Source: Flavobacteriales bacterium
GTDB taxonomy: Bacteria; Bacteroidota; Bacteroidia; Flavobacteriales_D; Sanyastnellaceae
Length of the DNA: 38,674 nucleotides
Reading direction: 5' to 3'
NCBI GenBank assembly: GCA_029245065.1
Contig: JAQWQB010000048.1
Span: 1 to 38,674, forward strand
How positions within the stretch are numbered: the first letter of the stretch is position 1; each line of letters opens with the position of its first letter. Below the pieces are notes generated by a model. It had not been told where the DNA came from. It made no database searches and was given only the letters and a program-made list of their open reading frames with translations. Positions 24,744-33,718 of this stretch are shown piece after piece. The translations under genes were made by a program, and so were the position numbers.

Positions 24744-25985
24744 GTGATAAGCTTTCTCCTCCGACGAAGTATTTATGGTATTACCGTGCTTTTTGGCGTG
24801 GTTACACTGGTGTTCTTCCTTTTTGGTCTGGTGCCAGATCCAGCAAGGGAGTTGGCCGGACAAACAGAGTCAGAAGAAGTTATTCAAGCCATTCGTGTCA
24901 AGTACAATTTAGATTTATCACTCGGACACAGGTACTTGCTCTTCATCAATGATGTTTCTCCATTGTCGCTTTATGCCAACAACACCGAATCCCGACGATA
25001 CAGATCGAAAGAAGAAGTAGGTGGGTTTGAAGTGTTTTCTGGAGACGATAACAAACTAGTACTTAAAGCGCCTTACTTAGGAAGGTCATATTTAACAGAC
25101 CGTTCGGTGAGTGCTATTCTCAAAGATGCGTTCCCAGGAACCTTGGTGTTGGCATTGGTGGCCATGCTGTTTGCAATGATCATTGGTATTTTGTTGGGAC
25201 TTTGGTCTGCACTAAACGAAGGGACGTGGATAGACCGAATGATTCTCCTTACGGCTTCGGTAGGCATGAGCGGGCCTTCATTTTTCATGGCAATTCTAAT
25301 TGCATGGATTGGTGGTTTTTTACTTTACGATAGCGTGTCTATTTCGCTGTGGATCATTGTTTTACCGTTATTAGCAATACTTGTTCAGCGCATGGTATTG
25401 AAGCGAAAAATCCCTGGGTTATTCACCGGCTCCATTGTGCTCGGTACAGTGATGTGGATCGGTGGTTCTAAAGTGGGAATCCCTGCTTTTGGGATGATTT
25501 TACCAGGAACGGGATTGCCTATGAACGGGAGTCTTTATACTGTCGATGTTTGGAAAGGAGAGCAATTGGCTTTGAAGAATTTAATCCTTCCCGCGTTGAC
25601 GTTAGGCATTCGTCCATTAGCAGTTGTCGCCCAATTAATGCGTAACAGTGTACTGGAAGTAAAACGGCAAGATTTTGTGCGAACCGCCAGAGCAAAAGGC
25701 CTCAGTGAAGTACGCATCATGTCGAAACACATCCTTCGAAATGCCTTGAACCCAGTTCTTACAGCCGCGTCAGGTTGGTTGGCCTCCATGTTAGCAGGAG
25801 CCGTATTTGTAGAGTTTGTCTTTGGTTGGAAAGGAATGGGGCTGGAAGTATTCCGCTCCTTGGAAAAGAACGACTTGCCCGTTGTGATGGGCGCAGTGAT
25901 GGTGATCGCGGTGTTGTTTGTGATCATTAATACCCTAGTGGATTTGGTTTACGGATGGATTGACCCGCGTGTGAGGCTTAATTAA
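24744..25985 (+). CDS. DppB/OppB-type ABC transporter permease, orphan
   Basis: A 413-residue membrane protein of the peptide/nickel permease type. The N-terminus (LLRRSIYGITVLFGVVTLVFFLF) and the cytoplasmic coupling loop RTARAKGLSEVRIMSKHILR followed by NALNPVL are diagnostic. A periplasmic region (about 50-120) carries an unusual Tyr/Arg/Lys-rich segment. It starts with GTG, 2 bases after the DoxX stop. No partner permease (DppC), ATPase or substrate-binding protein is present in the window, so a complete transporter would need genes elsewhere. The last 8 bp overlap the convergent aminotransferase gene. Confidence 0.88.
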   Translation: MISFLLRRSIYGITVLFGVVTLVFFLFGLVPDPARELAGQTESEEVIQAIRVKYNLDLSLGHRYLLFINDVSPLSLYANNTESRRYRSKEEVGGFEVFSGDDNKLVLKAPYLGRSYLTDRSVSAILKDAFPGTLVLALVAMLFAMIIGILLGLWSALNEGTWIDRMILLTASVGMSGPSFFMAILIAWIGGFLLYDSVSISLWIIVLPLLAILVQRMVLKRKIPGLFTGSIVLGTVMWIGGSKVGIPAFGMILPGTGLPMNGSLYTVDVWKGEQLALKNLILPALTLGIRPLAVVAQLMRNSVLEVKRQDFVRTARAKGLSEVRIMSKHILRNALNPVLTAASGWLASMLAGAVFVEFVFGWKGMGLEVFRSLEKNDLPVVMGAVMVIAVLFVIINTLVDLVYGWIDPRVRLN

Positions 25986-26817
25986 CCTTCGCGTTAAGCA
26001 GTGAAATAAGCTTCTGAGATGTGTGGTTGAAATAACGTTTTGTTCGGTAAGAACTTACCCATTGAATGCCTGAGACCGCGTTCGTCAAGAACAGCTCATC
26101 TGCCGCCAATAAGTTCTGAGGATTCAACGTGCACTCATACACCTTAATCTGATTCTCCAACGCAATGTTGATCAATTGCATTCGCATGATTCCTCCAACC
26201 GGGCCGTCCTGAAGGGTAGAGGTATACAAAACGCCGTTGCTGACCAGAAATAAGTTCGAAGAAGTGGCTTCAATAATTCCGCCTTTGTAATTCTGGATTA
26301 AGGCATCGTCCAACATGTTCTCTTTCGCGAAAAGACTTGCCATCACATATAGCCTACAATCGATGTTTTTGAAGATGGCGAGCTTATTGACATCCTTCTT
26401 CATATCAACGAAAAGGTCTACTTTCTTCCCTTTTTCGTTCAGTGAAAACTTATTGATTTCCAATGGGTACGCCTCAATCACGTATTCCATTTCATTGCTG
26501 GTAGGAAGATAGAACCCTTCCGACTTACGGGTGAACGTAATGCGAATACGGCCTCCAGCGCCAATGTTATTGCGCTCCAAAAGCCCCATGATTTCTTTTT
26601 CAAGTTTTTGCAATGTGAATTGAATCTCACGCTCAAACTTATAAGCCTTCATGGTATCGAGAATGCGGGAAAAATGATGGTCTAGGAATAAAGGCTTGCC
26701 ATTCATAACACGGATGGTTTCGAAAAATCCATCAGCAAAATGAAAGCCGCGATTTGTGACAGCTATGGAAGGTGATTCCGTAGATCGGTATTCGTTTTGA
26801 CTGTATACGTAAGACAT
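25978..26817 (-). CDS. Aminotransferase class IV (PLP-dependent)
   Basis: A 279-residue enzyme of fold type IV, the group that contains branched-chain aminotransferase, D-amino acid aminotransferase and 4-amino-4-deoxychorismate lyase (PabC). Landmarks are RGFHFADGFFETIRVMNG at 23-40, the likely PLP-lysine K150 in AIFKNIDCRLYVMAS, and IIEATSSNLFLV with E183. The short length favours PabC or a D-amino acid type over a typical 340-residue or longer branched-chain enzyme. FolP is encoded nearby and PabC would feed it p-aminobenzoate, but they are in different transcripts, so this stays a guess. Three bases separate it from the phosphatase gene upstream. Confidence 0.87.
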   Translation of the reverse strand: MSYVYSQNEYRSTESPSIAVTNRGFHFADGFFETIRVMNGKPLFLDHHFSRILDTMKAYKFEREIQFTLQKLEKEIMGLLERNNIGAGGRIRITFTRKSEGFYLPTSNEMEYVIEAYPLEINKFSLNEKGKKVDLFVDMKKDVNKLAIFKNIDCRLYVMASLFAKENMLDDALIQNYKGGIIEATSSNLFLVSNGVLYTSTLQDGPVGGIMRMQLINIALENQIKVYECTLNPQNLLAADELFLTNAVSGIQWVSSYRTKRYFNHTSQKLISLLNAKVN

Positions 26818-26820
26818 CAG

Positions 26821-27306
26821 TTACGAAACTAGTGAATCGATGTATTCAATCAAAGGAGCATTGGTCGGAATCAAGATTCCGTTGACACCTGCTTTTGCAC
26901 CAGAATCAAGGTCGCGCTGCTTATCACCAATAATAACAGACTGTTTTGGATCAATGTCGTAACGCGCTAACGCCCGCTCTACCATTAAACTACCTGGTTT
27001 TCGAGTGAGCGATTTGCCGTAAGCATCGTGGTGCGGTGAGTAGAAAATGTTGGTAATAGCAATACCATTTTCTTCACATTTATTGAGAAAAAATGAGTGA
27101 ATTTCAGCAACGTCATCGTGCGAGTACAGCCCTTTTGCAATACCACCTTGATTGGTTATCAGAACCAGCAGGTAACCAGCGTCATGAAGTTTCTTCATCG
27201 ATTCCAAGGCTGTTGGCAGAAGCGTAAACTCGCTGATGTGCTTTGTGTAATCTCCAGGATCGTGATTTATGACCCCATCTCGATCTAAAAAAATCGCTTT
27301 GTTCAT
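26821..27306 (-). CDS. HAD-IIIA family phosphatase (GmhB/HisB-N-like)
   Basis: A 161-residue HAD phosphatase with all four HAD motifs: DRDG with nucleophile D8 and D10, LLVLITNQGGIAKG (motif II), TRKPGSLM with the motif III lysine, and VIIGDKQRDLDSG (motif IV). GmhB removes the 7-phosphate of D-glycero-D-manno-heptose 1,7-bisphosphate in lipopolysaccharide core synthesis. The zinc-binding cysteines of classical GmhB are missing: the loop reads YSPHHDAYGKSLTRKP, keeping the histidines but no Cys. So the subfamily, and perhaps the substrate, differs. It is in a run with the thioesterase and the aminotransferase (gaps of 3 bp). Confidence 0.88.
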   Translation of the reverse strand: MNKAIFLDRDGVINHDPGDYTKHISEFTLLPTALESMKKLHDAGYLLVLITNQGGIAKGLYSHDDVAEIHSFFLNKCEENGIAITNIFYSPHHDAYGKSLTRKPGSLMVERALARYDIDPKQSVIIGDKQRDLDSGAKAGVNGILIPTNAPLIEYIDSLVS

Positions 27307-27309
27307 GTG

Positions 27310-27759
27310 CTAGTAGGTTGCTATTTCAACTAATTTTTTCGGTCCTCTTCTAAATTCACCGCTGCCTTCTGCTACCAGTTTTCCATCGGCATAAAGTCTG
27401 CTGATGGCTTTAATCCCCCCATCGAAATTTCCGTTTTCGTCAATGTCAGGACGAAGGGTGACGAGGCCTTCTGCATGAAGAATCTCTGTTGTAACTGGAC
27501 GTTTCAGTCTTGTTTCGAACCGAACAGTGTACAAAAAGTAGTCCCTGTCCAATGAAGCTGCAGCGAAATAGGCCGCGTCATCTAACATCTTGAAATACAT
27601 CGCCCCATGTAAAGACCCGGCGGCATGGAAGTAATTCTCATCGAAACGGCTATCAATTTCACATACGCCGTCGCCAATCTTAATTGCTGGCTTTGGCAGG
27701 GTGTGGTTCACGGGCGCAGATAAATACATTGCCTTTAGTCGTTCAAAATGATTTTCCAT
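27310..27759 (-). CDS. PaaI/hotdog-fold acyl-CoA thioesterase
   Basis: A 149-residue hotdog-fold protein. The motif FHAAGSLHGAMYFKMLDDAAYFAA (two parts: H45 region and H51-G52-A, then D60-D61) is that of PaaI-type thioesterases, with the helix that carries the acidic catalytic residue. The enzyme probably hydrolyses a small acyl-CoA. The ATG at 27759 is chosen over an in-frame ATG at 27852 because a promoter lies between them and the extra 31 residues have no family character. It is the first gene of a three-gene run. Confidence 0.86.
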   Translation of the reverse strand: MENHFERLKAMYLSAPVNHTLPKPAIKIGDGVCEIDSRFDENYFHAAGSLHGAMYFKMLDDAAYFAAASLDRDYFLYTVRFETRLKRPVTTEILHAEGLVTLRPDIDENGNFDGGIKAISRLYADGKLVAEGSGEFRRGPKKLVEIATY

Positions 27760-27763
27760 GGTG

Positions 27764-27794
27764 CAAAAGAACGAACACCGCAGCCGTATACCAA
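27764..27794 (-). promoter_or_regulatory. Bacteroidota-type promoter, probably leaderless
   Basis: Read on the minus strand: TTG (27792-27794), 20 bp, TTCTTTTG (27764-27771, 7 of 8 matches to TAnnTTTG). The ATG of the thioesterase gene begins 5 bases after the element, and the junction TTTGCACCATGG is identical to that at the esterase gene (5722-5733). Confidence 0.55.
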
Positions 27795-27807
27795 ATTCAT
27801 ACTGGCA

Positions 27808-27858
27808 GTTTTCAACATTGTGGAAAATAATTTGAAAACCAAGTGTTATCATCTTGGT
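27808..27858. promoter_or_regulatory. Two inverted repeats in a divergent intergenic region
   Basis: First dyad: GTTTTCAA (27808-27815), 16 bp, TTGAAAAC (27832-27839). Second dyad: ACCAAG (27838-27843), 9 bp, CTTGGT (27853-27858). They lie just upstream of the thioesterase promoter and in front of the histidine kinase gene. These are possible regulator sites; no regulator is identified. Confidence 0.4.
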
Positions 27859-27971
27859 ATGTCATGTAAAAAAGAACCATTTTTGTTTAGTCGCCTTTTA
27901 TTATCTCTTTATAAACTGGTCTTCTGAAAACGAATCTCACAGCCGAAAAGCATCTTGATGCATGGAAGTTA

Positions 27972-29771
27972 TTGCTTCAGAGTGTGTTACTCTGGGACAG
28001 CGACATGTGCTGTATATCTTATTCTAAGGAAAGCCCGATGAATTTCGCTGGGATTCTACCAGCAGCTATCGTGGGTAAACACTTAACTCAAATACCTGGT
28101 CTGGTAAGAGCAACAGAAGTGCTAAGGTCATTTGAAAAAGCCATGGTCACCGGCAAACCAGTGCCGTTTTCACGAGATATAACCGTGGATGGAAGAGAAG
28201 CCCAAATAGAAAGCTCCGTTTCCTACATCGCAGAAGATCAAGGACAAGGTTTTTTCCTTTCGGTATGTCACAAGGTATCTTCAGAAATTGAATCTGACAC
28301 TCCTTTTCAGGCTTGGGACTCACTTTTTGCAACAAGCTCTGAAATCTATGCTTGTGTAGATACCGCTGGCCGTGTACTGAGACTGAACAATAATTTTCTA
28401 GGCCTTCCTCCATCGCAATGGATCGGACAAGGTTTGGTGAACTTCATTGAAGAAGAAGATCAGCAAGTCTTTGAAATAGCACTCAAAAACACCTTCGTGA
28501 CTGCAGAACTCATGCGGTTAGAGCTCATGGTAAAGGGAAAGTGGTTTTCGCTTACCATTAATCCATGGGTAGAAAACAACCGTGTGGAATACGTGGTAGT
28601 GCTGTTTAGGGACATTACAGATGAACGTCGTCGCAATCAAAAGAACCAAGGCCGAATGGCACTTCTGAATGATGCATTGTCTAGGTCCGAAGAAGCTATT
28701 TTCCTGATTCGAATGGATGGAAAAGTGGCGTTCCACAACAAGTCGGCCGCAGAGATGGTTTCTCCGATTCCATTTCACATCGATAATTTGCGCCTACAGC
28801 TTCGGAATGGCTTGCTATCTGTAGATGGAAAAAATCCAATAACACCAGATGAACTTAGCATCTTTGAAGTGTTAGAAGGGATGGAGCCTCGAAAGGAGCG
28901 CTTCATTATTAAATCAATCAGGGGTTACTTACCTGTTGAAAGCACCGTTCAAACGCTAGACCCTGAAGGAACTCGCGTAGAATATGTGTTGTGGACCTTG
29001 AGAAACATATCCCAAGATCACGCAAGAATACGCGGATTGGAAAAGGTAAATGAACACCTGGATCACTTTGTGAAAGCCGCGGCGCATGATCTCAGATCGC
29101 CAATTGCCAATTTGCAAAATTTAGCGGTGCTCATGCGGAAAACGAAATCGATAGAGCAAAGCAAACTACTCGCCGATCAAGTTGGTCAAAGTGCAACTCA
29201 ACTTCAAGAAGTCATTGGTTCAATGATGGAACTGGCCGAAGCCAGGGCTTTTGAACACCTTCGCTCTGAAGACGTTTCATTCGAGAATTTGTTGGACGAT
29301 GTCAAAGGTTCATTGAGTGGGCCATTGCTTGATTATGGCACCACGTTGAACGCTCATTTTGACGCCGCGCCTGCGATTCAATACAACAAAGCCTTGCTTC
29401 GAAGCATCGTGTTCAACTTGTTATCGAATGCCATCAAGTACAAGCACCCTGATCGATTCCCAGTAGTTGAAATTGAAAGTTCAAAAGCTGAAGAATTCGA
29501 AGATGCCGTTTGGTTAACGGTAAGCGACAACGGAATCGGAATGGACTTGTATTCGGTAGGCAAGAACTTGTTTAAGCCCTTTTACAGAGTGAAAAAAGAA
29601 GGTGTCGGAAAAGGAATTGGCCTGAGTCTAGTAAAGAGTTTCGTAGAGCGAAATGGTGGTGAAATCAGAGTGGAAAGCACACCGAATGAAGGAACTAAGT
29701 TTAAGGTGTTGCTAAGAAGCTACGCTGAAAATTACGACACTCTCCAATACAATCTGTTCGAAGAAGATTAA
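27972..29771 (+). CDS. PAS domain sensor histidine kinase
   Basis: About 599 residues. Two clear PAS-like sensor domains (about 110-220 and 225-350) follow a weaker N-terminal one; there are no membrane segments, so a cytoplasmic sensor is likely. The HisKA box is FVKAAAHDLRSPIANLQNL with phospho-acceptor His372. The ATPase domain has the N box SIVFNLLSNAIKYKHPDR, the G1 box VSDNGIGMD, and GVGKGIGLSLVKSFVERNGG. No response regulator is adjacent. The TTG at 27972 is the only conventional start before residue 12, but the upstream frame is open to 27912 and looks coding (LTAEKHLDAWKLL); a CTG at 27924 would capture it. The end overlaps csaA by 4 bp. Confidence 0.88.
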   Translation: MLQSVLLWDSDMCCISYSKESPMNFAGILPAAIVGKHLTQIPGLVRATEVLRSFEKAMVTGKPVPFSRDITVDGREAQIESSVSYIAEDQGQGFFLSVCHKVSSEIESDTPFQAWDSLFATSSEIYACVDTAGRVLRLNNNFLGLPPSQWIGQGLVNFIEEEDQQVFEIALKNTFVTAELMRLELMVKGKWFSLTINPWVENNRVEYVVVLFRDITDERRRNQKNQGRMALLNDALSRSEEAIFLIRMDGKVAFHNKSAAEMVSPIPFHIDNLRLQLRNGLLSVDGKNPITPDELSIFEVLEGMEPRKERFIIKSIRGYLPVESTVQTLDPEGTRVEYVLWTLRNISQDHARIRGLEKVNEHLDHFVKAAAHDLRSPIANLQNLAVLMRKTKSIEQSKLLADQVGQSATQLQEVIGSMMELAEARAFEHLRSEDVSFENLLDDVKGSLSGPLLDYGTTLNAHFDAAPAIQYNKALLRSIVFNLLSNAIKYKHPDRFPVVEIESSKAEEFEDAVWLTVSDNGIGMDLYSVGKNLFKPFYRVKKEGVGKGIGLSLVKSFVERNGGEIRVESTPNEGTKFKVLLRSYAENYDTLQYNLFEED

Positions 29772-30100
29772 CCAATTCGAAGTCCATTGGACACCGCCGC
29801 TTCAGGTGCTAAAAGAATCACATCTCCATCTTCGCCTACTGCCCCTAAAATCAAGCATTCCGACATGAAATGAGCAATTTGCTTGGGAGGAAAGTTCACA
29901 ACAGCGACCACTTGTTTGCCTGCTAAATCTTCCTTTGAATAGCGTTTTGTAAGCTGAGCACTTGTTTTTTTCACACCTAGATCTTTCCCGAAATCAACCC
30001 ACAATTGGTACGATGGATTTCTCGCTTCAGGAAAATCTCTGACTTCTAGAATGGTGCCAATGCGCATGTCTACTTTTTGGAAATCGCTGAACTCTAGCAT
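29768..30100 (-). CDS. csaA: CsaA-type tRNA-binding domain protein
   Basis: A 110-residue protein consisting of one OB-fold tRNA-binding (EMAP/Trbp111-like) domain. Characteristic parts are FQKVDMRIGTILEVRDFPEARNP near the N-terminus, YQLWVDFGKDLGVKKTSAQLT, VVAVVNFPPKQIAHFMSECL in the middle, and DGDVILLAPEAAVSNGLRIG at the end. CsaA has been described as an export-related chaperone in Bacillus; homologues bind tRNA. It is a single gene, divergent from the methylmalonyl-CoA mutase genes (107 bp apart) and tail to tail with the kinase. Confidence 0.92.
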   Translation of the reverse strand: MLEFSDFQKVDMRIGTILEVRDFPEARNPSYQLWVDFGKDLGVKKTSAQLTKRYSKEDLAGKQVVAVVNFPPKQIAHFMSECLILGAVGEDGDVILLAPEAAVSNGLRIG

Positions 30101-30160
30101 AACAACATTTTTTTTTCAAAAGTACGTGGTTTCGATTGTTGAAGAATCACACGGCATAAA

Positions 30161-30192
30161 TTGCGCGCCTTGCCTCATCATACTTACCTTTA
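30161..30192 (+). promoter_or_regulatory. Probable promoter of the methylmalonyl-CoA mutase genes
   Basis: TTG (30161-30163), 21 bp, TACCTTTA (30185-30192, 7 of 8 matches to TAnnTTTG). The ATG follows 16 bases later. Confidence 0.45.
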
Positions 30193-30207
30193 ACCCAAAT
30201 TCTACTT

Positions 30208-31584
30208 ATGTCTTGGCCAACATTTAACGCATCAGATTTCCCTAAGACTTCACCTGAAGAATGGCGTGAAAAAGCCCTTCAGGATCTCAAAGGCAAGTCG
30301 TTGGAATCGCTCACATGGATGAGTGAACTAGGAGAAGTGCCTCCCATATTTCACCCTGAATCGGAAGTTCCAGCGAATGAGCTACCGCCTCGATCAGTAA
30401 GTAATTCAGACAACTCTTGGGAGATTGCTCAGACTTTTTCAGCCAAGAACACCAATAAAGAGGTTGTGGACTCCCTTATGCAGGGGTTGTCATACCTCAC
30501 ATTGGAAATAAATACTGGAGAAGAATCATCGATTCATGAATTGCTCAAAGGAGTGCATGTTGAAATGGTTTACTTGAAGTTTAAAGGTGATTATAGCATC
30601 AATCAATTGGTCAAAGAGCTGCTGCAGTTTTGTGAAAACACATCTCAGAAGGCAACAAGCATGAAAGGGTGCTTCGGTGTAGATCATTTCACCAAAGCAC
30701 TTCAGTCAGGAACTATTGATGCCGATAAGATTAAAGAGAGCATCGGCTTGCAGTTGAACTTAGTAACTGAGAATTTTCCTGCTATGAGGTGTTTGCCCGT
30801 AGCGGCAGCCACGTATTTTGAAGCGGGAGCGAATGATGTGACTGAATTGGCGTTGGCCTTAAAAATCGGACAATTGGCCTTGGAGGCTGGCTTGGCCAAT
30901 GGCTTGTCGGTTGATGATGTTGGAGCTCTTCTGGAGTTCGAAATGGCATCTAGCCCAAGCTACTTCAATTCAATTGCGAAATTCCGCGCCTTGCGAAGCA
31001 TGTGGGCGTCTGTGATTGAAAGTTATTCGCCAGATCACGCTTGTTCCGCTGTTATTTGGATAGAAGGGGTGACCAGTGAGCGTTATTTCGCTACCAATGA
31101 CCACAGAAACAATTTGCTTCGAACTACCACTGAAGCAATGTCTGCAATCATCGGTTCTTGTGACAGTGTGAACGTTTCCTCATGTTCAAAAGGAGCTTTT
31201 GATGCAGATGAAGCACGTTGGGCAAGAAATATTCAGCATTTGCTTCGCGAAGAAGGATGGCTTGACGCCGTCATTGACCCCGGAAATGGGAGCTATTACA
31301 TCGAACAGCTTACTGCACTATTCATGGTTGAAGCATCAAAGCAACTTCAACAGTGGGAGGCAAAAGGAGCGTTTCACTCATTGGAAGTATTGCAAGATAT
31401 ACGCGATCACATTACTTCAAATAGGGCCAAGCTGATTGAAGCGGCACAAAATGGAAGCCATGTAATTGTTGGTGTAACCAAGTTCAAACCCAAGGAGCCA
31501 CTTCCTGAAAAAGGAAACATCGCATCTAGTCTGTTTTCACCTTTCAATGTGCCATTGGCGCTTGATCAAACCGTTGCGCAATGA
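30208..31584 (+). CDS. mutA: Methylmalonyl-CoA mutase small subunit
   Basis: A 458-residue protein, the catalytically inactive partner of the heterodimeric mutase. It follows the TIM-barrel part of the large subunit in outline ([20 protein letters not shown] at the N-terminus; [42 protein letters not shown] and [16 protein letters not shown] later) but lacks a cobalamin-binding DxHxxG domain. Its stop overlaps the start of the large-subunit gene (ATGA), giving equal synthesis of the two subunits. The enzyme interconverts methylmalonyl-CoA and succinyl-CoA in propionate metabolism. Confidence 0.94.
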   Translation: MSWPTFNASDFPKTSPEEWREKALQDLKGKSLESLTWMSELGEVPPIFHPESEVPANELPPRSVSNSDNSWEIAQTFSAKNTNKEVVDSLMQGLSYLTLEINTGEESSIHELLKGVHVEMVYLKFKGDYSINQLVKELLQFCENTSQKATSMKGCFGVDHFTKALQSGTIDADKIKESIGLQLNLVTENFPAMRCLPVAAATYFEAGANDVTELALALKIGQLALEAGLANGLSVDDVGALLEFEMASSPSYFNSIAKFRALRSMWASVIESYSPDHACSAVIWIEGVTSERYFATNDHRNNLLRTTTEAMSAIIGSCDSVNVSSCSKGAFDADEARWARNIQHLLREEGWLDAVIDPGNGSYYIEQLTALFMVEASKQLQQWEAKGAFHSLEVLQDIRDHITSNRAKLIEAAQNGSHVIVGVTKFKPKEPLPEKGNIASSLFSPFNVPLALDQTVAQ

Positions 31585-33716
31585 AAAAGATAGGAAATTT
31601 GCCATATGCCCAGCGTTCTAAGCAGGCGACCAAGGACACCAAGACGTATGATGAGCGATTAACGGCGGATCAATTGCCGCTAAAAGGAAAATACACGGCG
31701 TTCAATACTACACCACCGGAACATTTGAAGTTTTCTTCAGGTCTCCCTCCGTTTCTAAGAGGTCCCTATACCAGCATGTATGCTTCAAGACCTTGGACAA
31801 TCCGTCAGTATGCAGGTTTCTCAACGGCTGAAGCGTCCAATGAGTTTTATAGAGCGAATTTGAAAGCCGGACAAAAAGGCTTGTCTGTAGCATTCGATTT
31901 AGCCACCCACAGAGGCTATGACAGCGATCACCCACGCGTAGAAGGAGATGTTGGAAAAGCTGGAGTAGCAATTGACTCAGTGCTTGATATGAAAGTGCTG
32001 TTCGACCAAATCCCGTTGGACAAGATGTCTGTTTCAATGACGATGAACGGGGCTGTGATTCCGATCATGGCGTTTTACATCGTTGCGGCAGAAGAGCAAG
32101 GAGTGAGTAAGGATAAGCTGGCCGGAACCATCCAAAATGATATCCTCAAGGAGTTTATGGTGCGGAATACCTACATCTATCCGCCTAAACCGTCTATGCG
32201 CATTATATCTGATATTTTCGAGTACACGTCGAAGAACATGCCGAAGTTTAACTCTATCAGTATCAGTGGATACCACATGCAAGAGGCAGGAGCTACTCCT
32301 GACATTGAATTGGCGTATACCTTGGCAGATGGTTTGGAATATGTTCGTGCTGGAATAGCCGCAGGGATGGATATTGATTCGTTTGCACCAAGACTCTCTT
32401 TCTTCTGGGGGATTGGAATGCAGCACTTCACTGAAATTGCAAAAATGCGCGCGGCAAGATGGCTTTGGGCTAAAATCATCAAGCAATTCGATCCGAAGAA
32501 CAACAAATCAATGGCGTTGCGTACGCATTGTCAAACCAGCGGTTGGAGTTTAACAGAGCAAGATCCTTACAACAATGTAACCCGGACGTGTATTGAAGCA
32601 TTGTCTGCCGCACTCGGTGGAACACAGTCGTTGCATACCAACGCATTGGATGAAGCAATTGCCTTGCCTACGAAGTCGTCTGCTAGGATTGCGCGAAACA
32701 CCCAGCTTTTCTTGCAACACGAGACAGATATTTGCAAGGCAATTGATCCGTGGGCGGGAAGCAAGTATGTGGAGTCACTCACCAAAGAAATTGCCGAGAA
32801 AGCATGGACACTTATTGAAGAAATTGAAGAACTTGGAGGTATGGCTGCTGCCATTGAAACAGGGCTTCCTAAAATGCGCATTGAAGAAGCTGCAGCGCGA
32901 AAGCAGGCGAGAATTGATAGTGGTAAAGACGCTATTATTGGAGTTAACTTGTTCAAGCCTGAGACCGAAACCGAGATTGATATTCTTGAAGTGGACAACA
33001 ACGCAGTGAGGTTGGGTCAGATTGAACGATTGACGGAAATGAAACGCACCCGGAATTCGGAAGCGGTAGCGGAAAGCTTAAGAGCCATCGAAGAATGTGC
33101 GGCATCTGGTAAAGGGAACTTGCTGGAGTTAGCAGTAGAAGCCGCTAGAAATCGAGCCAGTCTGGGTGAGATTTCGGATGCTATGGAAACTACTTTTGGT
33201 AGGTATAAAGCTACACAACAGAGCATCTCAGGCGTATATTCAGCAGAAGCAATGGAACAAGATGATTTTAAGAAAGCCAGAGAAATGGCTGATCAATTCG
33301 CCACAGTCAGCGGAAGACGTCCGCGTATTATGATTGCGAAAATGGGGCAAGACGGACATGATAGAGGAGCGAAAGTCATTGCTACTTCTTTCGCAGACAT
33401 AGGCTTTGATGTTGATATTGGCCCGCTATTCCAGACGCCGGCAGAAGCTGCCAAGCAGGCAGTTGAGAACGACGTGCACATATTGGGTGTGTCATCGTTA
33501 GCGGCCGGACATAAAACGCTCGTTCCACGGGTTATTGAAGCGCTGGAAGGAGAGGGGAGAGAAGATATTCTTACTGTTGTTGGTGGTGTTATTCCTAAAC
33601 AAGACTACGAATATTTGTACAATGAAGGGGTTGTAGGCATCTACGGACCTGGTACAAACATATCGATTGCTGCACAGCATATCCTTGAAATCCTAATTAA
33701 AGCTTACTCGAACTAA
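31581..33716 (+). CDS. scpA: Methylmalonyl-CoA mutase large subunit
   Basis: A 711-residue cobalamin enzyme. The barrel domain carries [60 protein letters not shown] and [19 protein letters not shown]. The C-terminal B12 domain (about 575-711) has DGHDRG with the cobalt-ligand histidine H593, then [14 protein letters not shown] and [14 protein letters not shown]. The length and order match the family. The start overlaps mutA by 4 bp. The stop faces that of the XRE gene with only 2 bp between them and no terminator. No epimerase or MeaB-type chaperone gene is in the window. Confidence 0.97.
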   Translation: MKKIGNLPYAQRSKQATKDTKTYDERLTADQLPLKGKYTAFNTTPPEHLKFSSGLPPFLRGPYTSMYASRPWTIRQYAGFSTAEASNEFYRANLKAGQKGLSVAFDLATHRGYDSDHPRVEGDVGKAGVAIDSVLDMKVLFDQIPLDKMSVSMTMNGAVIPIMAFYIVAAEEQGVSKDKLAGTIQNDILKEFMVRNTYIYPPKPSMRIISDIFEYTSKNMPKFNSISISGYHMQEAGATPDIELAYTLADGLEYVRAGIAAGMDIDSFAPRLSFFWGIGMQHFTEIAKMRAARWLWAKIIKQFDPKNNKSMALRTHCQTSGWSLTEQDPYNNVTRTCIEALSAALGGTQSLHTNALDEAIALPTKSSARIARNTQLFLQHETDICKAIDPWAGSKYVESLTKEIAEKAWTLIEEIEELGGMAAAIETGLPKMRIEEAAARKQARIDSGKDAIIGVNLFKPETETEIDILEVDNNAVRLGQIERLTEMKRTRNSEAVAESLRAIEECAASGKGNLLELAVEAARNRASLGEISDAMETTFGRYKATQQSISGVYSAEAMEQDDFKKAREMADQFATVSGRRPRIMIAKMGQDGHDRGAKVIATSFADIGFDVDIGPLFQTPAEAAKQAVENDVHILGVSSLAAGHKTLVPRVIEALEGEGREDILTVVGGVIPKQDYEYLYNEGVVGIYGPGTNISIAAQHILEILIKAYSN

Positions 33717-33718
33717 CT

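Noticed and set aside
27808-27839. Possible replication origin (DnaA-box-like TGTGGAAAA and TTTTCAACA)
   Set aside because: A single imperfect box, no cluster, no dnaA or other origin-linked gene nearby.
30208-31584. Small mutase subunit as a degenerate pseudogene of the large subunit
   Set aside because: The frame is intact, coupled to the large subunit, and lack of the B12 domain is normal for this subunit.
32034-32486. 150-codon open frame on the minus strand
   Set aside because: Antisense to the core of the methylmalonyl-CoA mutase large subunit, composition typical of shadow frames.
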